A stretch of DNA of 64,000 nt, from positions 2,026,926 through 2,090,925 of the forward strand of contig VWZX01008461.1 of the NCBI GenBank assembly GCA_013399015.1, in the 5' to 3' direction. Shown here one piece after another: positions 46,501 through 56,100 of this stretch; position 1 is the stretch's first letter, and the number at the start of each line of letters is the position of its first letter. The notes under the pieces are model-generated. The model was not told where the DNA came from, did no database searches, and worked only from the letters and a program-made list of their open reading frames with translations. Origin of the DNA: Galbula dea (taxonomy: Eukaryota; Chordata; Aves; Piciformes; Galbulidae). The position numbers were made by a program, and so were the translations under genes.

Positions 46501-48733
46501 CTGGGGCCAGACTCTGCTCAGTGGTGGCCAGGGACAGGCCAAGGGGCACTGGGCACCAACTGGAAGCCAGGAGGTTCCAGCTGAGCAGGAGGAGAAGCTT
46601 GTTTGGTGTGAGGGTGTTGGAGCCCTGGCCCAGGCTGCCCAGAGAGGCTGTGGAGTGTCCTTGTGTGGAGAGATTCCCAAGGTAGCTGGAGGTGACCCTG
46701 GGCAAGCTGCTGAGGGTGACCCTGCTGGAGCATGGGGTTGGCCTGGATGATCTCCAGAGGTCCCTTCTAGCCCCTGGCATGCTGGGATTCTGGGATTCAT
46801 ATTGGTCTTAGGCAGAATGTTCTGCACAGAAATCATCATCTCCCATGTGTTTGGGAACCTGGTATAAGACAGAATGAGTCAAAACCATGGTTTTCCTTCA
46901 AAATGGAGTTTTGTATTAAACTAACAATCCCTACAGCTTCAGTAAAAAATCCACTGACTCTGGGAAAGGAAACTGGTTTATAGGTGCAAAGGCAAGAGGA
47001 ATGAGTGAACCACCTTGCCAAAATCATTTTGTTAACTAGCCTGCTACACTGCCTACCCTCAAACTAGAGAGATTCAACACCTTAACCAAAAAACAAAAAG
47101 GAAAGCACAGCCTCACACTCTTTATCAAAGCCTCCTGGACATTCCCCACGCCTTACTGGGAGGTTTCCCACATCCCATTTATCTGTAAGTCTTTAAAACA
47201 CTTCAATCCTTACTTGGATCTCTTCTGCTCCTCTGGAAGCCAAGCTGGGAGTCCTTGTTCAGGCCCATGCCCCACACCTTGGTGATGTCTGTGGTGCTGG
47301 AGGACAGCAGTGTGAATCCATAACCACAGGCAGCAGAGGATATCTTGGAAGACAAACCAAGTCCCACACCACTCAGTTACAAACTGTGCCTTAGAAAAAA
47401 GAAGCTTCACTCCCTGCCATTTGTTCATCAGCTATATCCACATAGGGCCCAAATTCATGCTGTGCACTGTCTCTGCAAGAGTGATGAGGAACTCTGCAGG
47501 GATAAGTACAATGCTTTAAACTCAAGTCCAAAAACACTGCCTTAGTTTGGGGTTTGTGTGCAGACATCTTTCATTGTGCATGATTCTAAAGACCTATTTG
47601 CTGACCTGGAGTAGCAGGAGGGAGCAAAAAGCTAAAAGAACAAATATCAGGAAACCTTCAGAGACTAACACTCCCCTGTTTTACTCCACCACCCCAAAAC
47701 AATCTAGGAGAAAAGGTCTGACCTTCTTTGATTTGGCCACTAGATCATGATGACTGGAGCATGCAGACAGATGAGTAACGTGACTTAACACAAGCTTCCA
47801 ATCTGTCAAGCTGAGAGCAGCCACAAAGGCCACTGAAAATGAGGCCCCTTTTTCTCTGATAAATGTTGTTCATGCTTTTGCTCTCTTACTCTTCTGACAA
47901 AAGAATACAGATACTTCTATTTTCCAAATCATATGCTGCTGTAGTTATACCAAAAAATCACCTTAATACCACTACACAGAATCCTAGACTGGTTTGGATT
48001 GGAAGGGACCTTCCAAGGTCATCTAGTCCAATGCCCTGCAGTCAGCAGGGACAGCTGCAACTAGAGCAGGTTGCTCAGAGCCCCAAACAACCTGACCTGG
48101 GATGGTTCCAGGGATGGGATATCTCCCACCCCTCTGGGCAACCTGGGACAGGCTCTCACCACCCTCAGCATACAAAAACTCTTCTGCATACCTACTCTAA
48201 ATCTCCCTCCTAGCTCAAAATCATTATCCCTTACCCTGTTACAAAATATACATCTCTTTCAGCTAAAAAAAAATCTGAAAACACAGCAAACTCTTTAAAT
48301 CCGATTGCTTAAGGCTTCCCCGGCTGAGAGAAGAAACCTGTCGAGACGCAGAGGCACGACCAGAGCTGGCACACAGCTGTCCCAGAACCACCCCTGAAGG
48401 GGTTAACCCAGCGCCGCCCCTCCACCGCAGGCCCACCTTCTCCGCCGTTTCCAGCCGGTAAGGCGTGGCTTGGATCCGCCGAGGCTTCTTCCAGCCCGCG
48501 TCCGGCTTCACGAAGCTGGGGATGCCCAGGGCACCCGAGTAGCTGAAGCCCCAGACGAAGACGCGGTCCTTCCGCTTGGCAGTCTTCCCCACGTACTGGA
48601 AGATGGGGGATGCCTCATCGGCCTCCCGCAGCTGGCGAACGCTCTGCGGGCGCGCCGGCCTGGCTAAGCCCCTGAGGGGGACGGGTGATGGCCGCCGCGC
48701 TCCCCTCAGCGCTGCCCTCAGCGCCTCCCACAT
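34482..48733 (-). CDS. RCC1L: RCC1L (WBSCR16), complete, 454 aa in 11 coding exons
   Basis: Mitochondrial RCC1-like protein; the family is known to act as an exchange factor for OPA1 and in mitoribosome assembly. Coding exons, 5' to 3' on the minus strand: 48437-48733, 47214-47343, 44751-44879, 43843-43909, 42723-42774, 41119-41203, 39939-40120, 38727-38811, 37413-37586, 36063-36148, 34482-34559. They sum to 1365 nt with all phases matching. Residues 1-40 are Arg-rich and nearly free of acids (WEALRAALRGARRPSP), as expected of a mitochondrial presequence. Seven propeller-blade motifs are visible: VFVWGFSYSGALG, KVWGMGLNKDSQLG, FTMGNNAYGQCG, VYACGWGADGQTG, IFGWGNSEYLQL, VFVWGYGILGKG and LFVWGKNLRGCLG. 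The human protein is 464 aa by recall. The ATG at 48733 is chosen (G at -3); an in-frame GTG four codons upstream is not needed. The N-terminus and the extreme C-terminus (KSFT) diverge most. Confidence 0.95.
36063..36148 (-). CDS. RCC1L: RCC1L coding exon 10
   Basis: Acceptor ccccctgtttag. Encodes NRGELFVWGKNLRGCLGIGR then MEDQYFPWR. Ends in phase 0 at gtaagg. Confidence 0.95.
37413..37586 (-). CDS. RCC1L: RCC1L coding exon 9
   Basis: Acceptor gttgtaatacag. Encodes EEGNVFVWGYGILGKGPKLM, ETAVPELIPPSLFGC and VRCGLSHFAALT. Ends in phase 1 at the perfect donor gtaagt. Confidence 0.95.
38363..38457 (+). mobile_element. CR1 LINE 3' tail fragment
   Basis: catggtttagtggcatgctg, ttggacttgaggatcttaag and tail cagtgattctgtga, in an RCC1L intron, antisense to the gene. 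Confidence 0.88.
38727..38811 (-). CDS. RCC1L: RCC1L coding exon 8
   Basis: Acceptor ctcccccag. Encodes VNVPRHLPFKVGKIKEAACG then GTGNVVLT, ending one base into a Glu codon at gtgagt. The human Cys-Ala of GTGCAVLN reads Asn-Val here. Confidence 0.94.
39939..40120 (-). CDS. RCC1L: RCC1L coding exon 7
   Basis: Acceptor ttcctttcag. Encodes GLGHYNITSVPTKLQGDIAG, VNIVQVTSYGDCCLAVSDEG and IFGWGNSEYLQLACVTETTQ. Ends in phase 0 at gtcagt. Confidence 0.95.
41119..41203 (-). CDS. RCC1L: RCC1L coding exon 6
   Basis: Acceptor ctttgtgtccag. Encodes VVCGQDHSLFRTKKGTVYAC then GWGADGQT, ending in phase 1 at gtaggg. Confidence 0.95.
42110..42695 (-). mobile_element. Old CR1-family fragment next to RCC1L exon 5
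   Basis: On +: ggccacagtactctccaagc, gcctcagcagtgctgagcag, ccatttgccttctccacagc, tgatgtcagctgcaaactct and ttcagccagttttccatcca. These match the interior of avian CR1 in reverse. Diverged. Confidence 0.7.
42723..42774 (-). CDS. RCC1L: RCC1L coding exon 5 (52 nt micro-exon)
   Basis: Acceptor gtgcccag, donor gtaggg. Completes Ser, then ESHLIHQLKEFDSTVVQ, aligning with the human SESHRVHRMQDFDGQVVQ segment. An old CR1 fragment begins about 30 nt past its donor. Confidence 0.92.
43843..43909 (-). CDS. RCC1L: RCC1L coding exon 4
   Basis: Short 67-nt exon after acceptor tcctgtttcag. Completes Val, then FTMGNNAYGQCGRKVVEDET and Tyr. Ends two bases into a Ser codon before gtgaga. Confidence 0.94.
44751..44879 (-). 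CDS. RCC1L: RCC1L coding exon 3
   Basis: Acceptor ctctctgccttaag at 44880. Starts by completing Thr, then KGYEYVLEPSPVPLPLERP and RVLQVSCGRAHSLILTDSEG. Phase 1 at both ends. A later AG three codons in was rejected because it breaks the frame. Confidence 0.92.
46284..46797 (+). mobile_element. CR1 LINE 3' fragment (440-bp form, copy 2)
   Basis: agtccagcagaggctaggaa, ctgctgagcctggagaagag, actctgctcagtggtggcca, tggcctggatgatctccaga and tail gggattctgggattc. Contains an internal 27-bp duplication at 46437-46490. In an RCC1L intron, antisense. Confidence 0.94.
46437..46490. repeat. 27-bp tandem duplication inside a CR1
   Basis: caatgctgagcaagagctca is followed 27 bp later by caatgcccagcaagagctga. 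The other two copies of this CR1 form have a single unit here. Confidence 0.85.
47214..47343 (-). CDS. RCC1L: RCC1L coding exon 2
   Basis: Acceptor tgtcttccaag. Encodes ISSAACGYGFTLLSSSTTDI then TKVWGMGLNKDSQLGFQRSR, ending in phase 1 at donor gtaagg. Confidence 0.94.
47975..48262 (-). mobile_element. CR1 LINE fragment, pair member A
   Basis: On +: acagaatcctagactggttt, ggtcatctagtccaatgccc, gcagtcagcagggacagctg, ggttgctcagagccccaaac. Shares a long identical stretch with the copy at 57.3 kb. Confidence 0.9.
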
Positions 48734-48900
48734 GGCCGCCAGCACCCCGCACCCCTCAGGCTGCCGGCGCCATCCTGCCGCCCTCTCACCTCCGACCCCG
48801 CTCAGCGCCCTGCGTCATGCGCGCGGCCCCGGGGACGTGCGGCGCGAGGAGCGCGGAGCCTCCTCTTAAAAGGGGCAACGGCGCTACGCAGCGTGTGGGG
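48420..48900 (-). promoter_or_regulatory. RCC1L: CpG-rich promoter and 5' end of RCC1L
   Basis: CpG dinucleotides are dense here and scarce in the flanks. The block covers coding exon 1 and about 150 bp upstream. A candidate NRF1 half-site with an overlapping CRE-like TGCGTCA lies at 48811-48825, about 80 bp before the ATG, which would suit a nuclear gene for a mitochondrial protein. No clear TATA box in gene orientation. Confidence 0.65.
48437..48733 (-). CDS. RCC1L: RCC1L coding exon 1 with start codon
   Basis: ATG at 48733-48731. Encodes the Arg-rich presequence, then SPIFQYVGKTAKRKDRVFVW, SGALGIPSFVKPD and ATPYRLETAEK. Ends in phase 0 at donor gtgggc. Very rich in CpG. Confidence 0.93.
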
Positions 48901-48904
48901 CCCA

Positions 48905-49215
48905 CCGTACCGAGACCTAACCCACACCTCCATCTACGATCTAAATCCAAACCTGCACAGACCCGGAACCACCATATACACCCAGACCCAACTCACACCT
49001 AGACTCAGACCTAAATCCAGGTTTAAATCTAAACCCAGACCCAAACCTACACCCTGACCCAAATCCAAACACAGACCCAAATCTAGACTTAGACCCAGAC
49101 TTCATCCCAAACTCGGACCCAAACCTGTATCTGAAATGAAACCCAGACCCAGACTCTGACACTAACTTGGACTCAGATCCAGACCCACACCCAGCCTCAA
49201 ACCCCAACCCCCCTG
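48905..49215. repeat. Degenerate CCCAGA/CCCAAA-type hexamer array
   Basis: About 300 bp of imperfect short units such as acccagacccaaa, aatccaaacacagacccaaa and cagacccagac. The C-rich strand is +, so the minus strand reads GGGTCT/GGGTTT and resembles worn telomere-type DNA. It sits directly upstream of the RCC1L promoter and about 0.5 kb past the NCF1 3' end. Confidence 0.8.
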
Positions 49216-49674
49216 ACATGGCAGTGGCAGTGCTGGCTCTGGTGGCACTCAAACCCCCTTCCCAGGCCATGCTCCCTGTAGCAAAGCAGCCCTGTCCTGC
49301 TGGCCCTGGCCATGCTATGATGGCCACCAGCCTCCCGAGGCAGCAAAAGGGACCAGGATCTGCACTCTTGGGAAGCCACTTGCTGGCCCTCGCACCCTGG
49401 CAGCTCCACAGGCCCTAGGTCACCAACCCCACTATGATTTGGGGTGACCACCTTGCCTGATGGCTCCTACTCCACCCCAGTCCTCACTTTCCATTAGATA
49501 GAGCAAAGGACCCATCTTCCAGGAGGAAGCTACCATTCTGTTGTCCCCCAAAACCACATTTCCTCCCCCCCAGCATCTTTCACAAGAGCACCTTGCCCAA
49601 TCTTCCACCAAGCACAGGGAGAAGAAACACCTTCCCTATCACCATACTGCACCCAGCTGCCTGCCCTGATATGT

Positions 49675-50016
49675 CTATAAAGAATCTCTCCTTTATTGGT
49701 GAAAAACACAAAATCATTTAAAATACAAATAGAGGATAAAAAGGGGATGTGGTGGCAAAGGGTCCCTCGTGGCTGTGGAGGCCTCAGCCCCCCAGGAGCT
49801 GGTGGAGCAGGGTTAGGTTCTCCTCGTGGTGTCAGGAGGCCGTGTGGAGCTCCCTGTGGTGGTGGATGAGAATGGGTGTCGGGCTGAAGCAATCCAGCCA
49901 GCAGCCCCCCTGGCCTACAGCAGCTGCCAGAGCCCCCTGGAGCCCCTGGTCTGGCTCTGAGACCTGGGTGCTGGTGGAGATAAAGCATCAGCAGCCTGGA
50001 GTGGAGGGCTGAGGGC
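49675..50016 (-). other. NCF1: NCF1 3' UTR (predicted)
   Basis: About 340 nt from the stop to just past the minus-strand AATAAA at 49697-49692. The short UTR and the RCC1L start less than 1 kb further on make this a compact head-to-tail pair. Confidence 0.7.
49692..49697 (-). terminator. NCF1: Poly(A) signal AATAAA, NCF1
   Basis: Canonical hexamer in an AT-rich stretch, the first after the NCF1 stop. Cleavage is expected near 49675. Confidence 0.75.
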
Positions 50017-50135
50017 TCACAGGATCTTCCTCCGGGTGCTCTCGGTGCAGCGGTTCAGGATGAGGTCCTTGCTGGGCCGGGGAGGAACAGCAGGTTGAGC
50101 CTTGGGCTTGTTCTCCTCTTGCTCTTCTTTCTCAA
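50017..50135 (-). CDS. NCF1: NCF1 coding exon 11 with stop
   Basis: Acceptor gcttcaccctcag. Encodes IEKEEQEENKPKAQPAVPPR then PSKDLILNRCTESTRRKIL and a TGA at 50019-50017. Contains the proline-rich p67phox-binding motif. The acceptor is the only nearby AG that keeps frame and homology. Confidence 0.93.
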
Positions 50136-53100
50136 CTGAGGGTGAAGCAGATGTACAAATGGGGCAGAGCTCTCCACCACCCAACACCTTCATGTGAATG
50201 TTCAAAAGCTTCCTCTGTCACAGCCACCAAAGCTCCTGCCTCTCCTCCTGTCTCAGCTGTGTGTGGTGGTGTTTCTGGAGGTCAGGATGAGCTCACTGGG
50301 TCCTGGCTGGGAGCTCAGCTCTAGCTCTGTGCAAGAAGCTGCTCACCCTTGGGAAGGTCATAGGTCCCACACAGGGATCACCAGATCTAAGGCCTCCTCC
50401 TTTATCCACCACCTTCCTCTAGGTGCTTTGCTGACAGCTAACCTGCATGGGAATAGCAACAGCAGCAGCAGCATGGGTGAGGTTAGGTGCACAGAGGGAA
50501 GCACAGGGCCCAAACGTGGGCTGACCTTCACCAGGACCTACTGAGGGCAGAAATCCCACCACATGCTGCTCCTTCTCTGTCAGACCAGAGGCAAGAAACC
50601 TCACACCTCCCTGCACGTGCCTCCCCCCTAGGAGAAGGGTGGACAGGCCATGTGTGACCTACATCTGTTGGTTGTCCTACTGCATCATCTCCTATCTGTG
50701 ATGGGACAGAGCTGGAGGCTGTGCTGCCCTGGAGGGACAGCTGAAGCCTGGGGCATGACGTGCAGAGGGGTTTGGAGAGGAGAAGAGTCATTTCCTCCTG
50801 CCCACCCCCATCTTTCAGCACGGCACAGGGATTCCTAGGCTTGCTGGCTCATGCCACCCCTCCACCGCTGGAGGGCCACGGGCCATGCTCGCAGGACTTC
50901 AGCCTGCAGCCAGGGCAAAGGCCCTGCTAAGACTTACTGATGACATTGGCCTTGTTCTGGAGTTTTCCCTTCATGTTCCTCCGGCTCTGAATGTACTTCT
51001 TGCTGTTCCTCCTGTAGGTCTCCTGGCTGATCTGCCTCCTGCCCTGCTTGTGGATGCTCTTCACGTTCCTGATGGTGGATCTGCAGTGAGCCAGAAACAA
51101 AAAAGACTTTCCATTTCAGTGCTGGCAGGTCTCACAGCATGCACTTTCCCACCCAGGACTTCCCCCTTTGTGTTTCCTCCTCTCTCTCACCCAAACCCAA
51201 ACATTTCTGTTCTGCCTGGGGGAAAGCAGCAGGTGGATGTCACCCCAGGAGGGTAGCCACGGGGGGAGACATGATGTCCAGTGTCTTAGGAAGCAGCTGA
51301 GGTGGTGCTTGGGAAGCAGCTAGTGAAGGGTGAAGCATGAGCACAAGTCTGGAAAGTACCAGTGGGAATGGAAAGGTAGAAGATCAAATGAGATGGGCAT
51401 GAAGTTTTCCCCTGAGCTCAGGAAAGCCCTGGATGGGATCTGTAGCTCTGGGTTTGGGTGGCTGGACATGCACACATGGCATCTCTACTGCCTGCAACAC
51501 TAAGATCCTGCTGTGGGGTTTGGCATGGCTCCCCAGTGCCTGAGGCTCAGTCCCTGGGCCAGTGTGCACCTGGATGTGCAGTGTTGAACCCAGAGCAGAG
51601 AAACTCCTGAGACTGGGGCTGTGTGGTGGCCCCAGCACCAGGGAACCATCCCCAGACAGGCAGACTGAGACCATTGCTTTGTTTTCATTGCCATCCAGCC
51701 CATGGCATGGTCCTCTTGCCTCTACAGATCACCACCTTCCCAACAGGGCTCAGCCTTGCTGCCCCCACCAGCACCAGAGGGACAGGCTTCACCACAACAG
51801 GCTACCTTCCCCTGCCCCAGGGCTGCCAGCAAACATCTCTGGGCTCAGCTAGGAGGATTTGGGCCATTTTCCACCATGGCACACTCAAGCTATGCTCCAG
51901 CAGAGGTTTTGCAGCAAGGCTGCTGTGTTTCCTTGTAGGGAAGAGAAGCTATTGGCAAGCTCTGTTCCCAGCAGCTTTCTTTGCAGCAGAATTAATGAGT
52001 TATTATTGCTTTTTATCTTTCTAATCAAAATAAAATCCCTTCCATTAGCTGAAATCCCCCCCATCAGATTAGGCCATTTGGCAGCTCTGATTAGCCCAAT
52101 CTCCCCTGGCTCCCCAGAGGTTCAGTGGATGCACTTAGGAACATCAGAAAGAAGCCAAGTTGAAAACTAAATGTCATTAGCCCAGAAAAAGAAACTTTGC
52201 AGAAGGACAAGGAGAAACAGACTTGGCTGCAGGACCTGCTGGAGCAAGGACCATGGAGCCCTGTGTCAGAGATGTTGGGATGCACAGAACTATTGTTGCC
52301 ACAGCCCTCCAGGAGATGCTTCCTGGTCTGTCTTTGCCCTGCTAACATCTCTCCCAGGCAGTTCCTCATTGCCAGGGCAAGCAAGGGACATCACAAATCC
52401 CTGCTGTCTGGTTTCATTTCACCCCCCTCAAAGAACAGCCTTAGACATCCTCTTCCCCTCCCCCAGCCCCCATGGGCTGTTCCTACCTCCGTGGAGGAGC
52501 ACTCCTGTTCCTCAGCTCACTCTTCCCAGAGGTGTTTGCCTCCCCAGCCTTCTGCAGGTACATGGAGGGGTAATAGCCTGTGGTTTCATCCTTCCTGCAG
52601 TGCCATAGAAAGCAACATCTCATGCAGTCATGGCTCTGAAGCCACCATCTCCTCCTGCCTGTCCCCAGCTAGTGCCCCATGAGTTATTCCTCATGATGCT
52701 TGCAGCAAGGGGTGCTCTGACTGTCCACCCCCACCTGGTGGGCATGTGGCTCTCCCTGGAAGTGTGGCTGGAGTCTCAAAAGCAAGTACTAGGCAGTACT
52801 AGGTACTTGGTTAGCAGTTGGACTTGATGGTCTTAAAGGGCTCTTCCAACCAAAACAACTCCATGATTCCACAAGCAGGCAGCAGCCAGAGCAATGGCTC
52901 CCAGCTCTCAGGGTCTCACCAGCTCTTATTATCTCCCCTGAGGGTTTCACTGAGGTCCTGGAGCATGGCTCAGGGTCTCCTGTCAGGCATTCTGCTGCTG
53001 TGTGCTCAGGAAACACTCCCTGGTCCCTAGTCCATCTCCCCCACCTCCAGCCCAGCACAGTTTCAAACACCAGGAGATCCTCCTGGTGCCACTTTGCTGG

Positions 53101-56100
53101 GCACAGGCTGGAGCAGGAGGAGCCCTGGGGTTTGCAGCCATGTCCTGTCCTGCTCTGAATGTACAACCTGGGAGTCTCCAGAGGAGAACTGCAGCTGGGG
53201 ATCCCCTGGGAAAGCTCAAGTTTGCAGGGCAGGGGCAGGGCTGAGAGCTGAGGTTTTACAAACCAAAAAGTGCCACAACACTTAAGAGGCAAAATAACAC
53301 AGGCAATTGAGATTTTCTTCCCTCTCCCTCCTTCTTAGGTCCTTCTGAAGCCTCCAGCAGAGAAAGCCCCAGCTGCAACACTTAACATCTGGCAAAGCCA
53401 CAGGCTTCTAGAAGCAGCCCTGCAAAAAGGAGTGCTGGGCCATGGCACCCTATGGCTTTCACAGCCAGCATCCACCCCTTCCCTCTGCCTAAACCCTGCT
53501 TGTCTGCTTTGAGCCTAGTATCTCTCACCTGATGACCCACCAGCCATCAAGGAGCTTGTGGATGACCTCGATGGTGTCACCCTCCTTGAGGGTCAGCTCA
53601 TCCTCCTCCATGGCTGTATAGCTTTTCTGGACAGTGTACAGCTCACCTGCACACAAGATCAGGATAGCAGGTTGGGGCTCAGCCTCCCCAGCCACTGACT
53701 TGGGAGAGGAGGCCCCAGAGCTTCTAGCCTACATTTTAGGCAAGATTTATGGTGCTTCAGGTCTCCAAGTTTGGATTCAGGCTTCCCCCAGCCTTGTGAG
53801 CTGATCCCAGCACCTCTCCAGGGGGAAGCTGGTCTCTGGTGAAGAACACCTTCATAGTTCAGATGATTAAATGAGGAAGAAGTGTCATGCTAATAGAGTC
53901 TTTGAAAACCACAAAGATGAAACCCAGAGAGCAACCAGCATGAGTCTGCAAGATCCTCCCTCTGTCCCATGTGATAATGCCCTGCTCTCATGGTGGGGTG
54001 ATGTGGAGAGCTGGTAAGGAAGAGGGTAGAAGCCAAGTGGCTAGGGACAACCTGTGTTGCAGCCTGCTCCTTTGCTAGCCCAGCAGCTCAGCATCCACCC
54101 AGCTAGCTCAGGATGGCCACTGGATGAAGATGTGCAGCTGTCATCAGCCCAAGCAAGCATCTAATGCTGAGTTGCAGGTCATGGGATACTCCTGAGGATG
54201 AAACTGAGGCACAGAGACATGAGATGCATCCCTCATGGCAGCTCCTACAGCAACATCTCCCTGCCCAGTGGTGCTGCACAGCGTGGACTGGCCAACTGGG
54301 GCATTGAAATGAACCATCCTAGCAGGCAGCTGTGGTACTCTGGTACCCAAATGTTTTACCTGCATAGTTGGGCTCCTGCTCTTCAGACTCATCAGGACCA
54401 TCCATGGGCTCCAGATAGGCAGCTGGCACCCAGCCCCTTTTGTTCTTCATCTGGCAGAACCACCAACCTGCAAGGAAAGCAGCCATGGGCAAGGGCAGAG
54501 GGTGCTGAGGGAGGCACCAGCACCAGGGCTGTGCCAGCTGGGGTAGGTGCAGGCACCCCCGTGGCCTAGATGGAAGGGACAGTGCTGGGGCTGAACTCTG
54601 TTTCCATGGTGCAACCAAGGAGCTTGGTCAGTTCGTTCTGGTTCCTCCTGGGCAGGAAACCTCAGAGGCTGAGGCATGCGAGGAGGTTGCATGCTTTTCT
54701 AGGATTGCCCCACAGCCTCCCCAGCCCAAACCAACTGTCATGTGGCTCCATGTGAACGTGAAACATGACCCAGGGGGGTGGGAAGTGCCAAGAGGTTTGC
54801 TGTTGCACTTGCTCTGAGCTTCTTCTCTCCATCAGGAGACCCTGGCACAACCACCTCCTCTTTAACCCATGCACTGCTGGAGCTAACTCGCACACCAGCT
54901 TTGGACGTGACATGCAAGGGCAATTCCCAGCCCTGCTGAAACAGTGGCCAGGAGGAAGCTGACCCTCAGGGGATCTCCAGAGGGATGGACACATTACCAC
55001 TCTCACTCTTCTCCACGACATCCACCATGTCCCCAGCTTGCAGAGCCATCTCAGATGTGGAGCACTTCTCATAGTCGGCGATGGCTCGGTACGTTTGCAG
55101 GACAATGGGGCCTGTGATGTCTGGGTAGGAGAAGAGAGAGATGATCTCTCTCCCAGCCCCCAGTACAGAAATACTCCATCTCAGACAGGCCAAATGCAGC
55201 CCCAGGACAGCCCAAAACTCCCTCCTCCCAGCTTCTTCTAGTCCCAAACCAGCTGGGTCTCAGGACAGAGACTCCTTCCCCTCCAAGGCTGTGGTTTCCT
55301 CCCAGCTGCAGATCTGGCCCAGAGACTGGCATCTCCCACGGGATGGTTGTCCCTCATCCCCCTGGGCCTTGCTGCAGCTGAGACAACTGCTAGCACCTGT
55401 CTGAGGCCTCTTACCTGACAGTGTTTTCTTGACATCCTTTGGCAGGATGAAGACCTCAGGCTTCTTGATCCTACATGGGTCAGAGCAGAGTAGCTCAATG
55501 CCAACCACCCCTCAGCGCTGGCAGTGCTCATCCTCCCTGCAGGCTGCTGCCAGCAGCCAGAGGGGCCAGGGTGGCAGGATCACCCCCAAAGGCAACAGGC
55601 AGCTGGACTCACTGGCTGTCTGTGACAGGGCTCATGTCATCATGACGGACTGTGAAGAAGCTGAGGACGTGCTGGCAGCGGGAGATCTTGGGGGGCAGGT
55701 TGACCAAGGCAGAGCAGTACTCAGCCAGGGTGTCCTGCCTGTTCTCGGTGGAGCGCTGCCCATCAAACCACTTTGGGGCTGGGGGAGAAGGGAAGGGACT
55801 CAGGAAAAGCAGATGGACAACCTGATGTTATAACTTGCCCAACCAGGCTGCTCTGAAACATCACTTTTGCCCTGGATTTGGTGCCAGGGTGTTGCACGGT
55901 GCCCCTAAGGTGAAGCTCTGGGAGAGCGTGGCACTGTCTCCTCCCTGGCTGCTCTGGGCCTGGCTTTGGCAGGCACACAGGAGGCCATGCATGGTGCCCA
56001 AAAAGCTGCTGAGAAGCTGAGAATGGGGCCATGGCTGTTGGCAGAAGTGCTCCAGCCATGGGTTCCTTGTTTCAGCAGGAGGGGAGCAGGGTGCCATGCA

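Noticed and set aside
46270..46839. Open frames of 105-189 codons, with similar ones at 25.2-25.8 and 62.9-63.5 kb
   Set aside because: All three sets translate the same CR1 3' region, in antisense or wrong frames. They look alike only because the repeat does.
48941..49327. Gly/Ser-rich 128-codon frame on minus
   Set aside because: Direct translation of the degenerate hexamer array (GSGSES and FGSGF repeats). No start context or homology.
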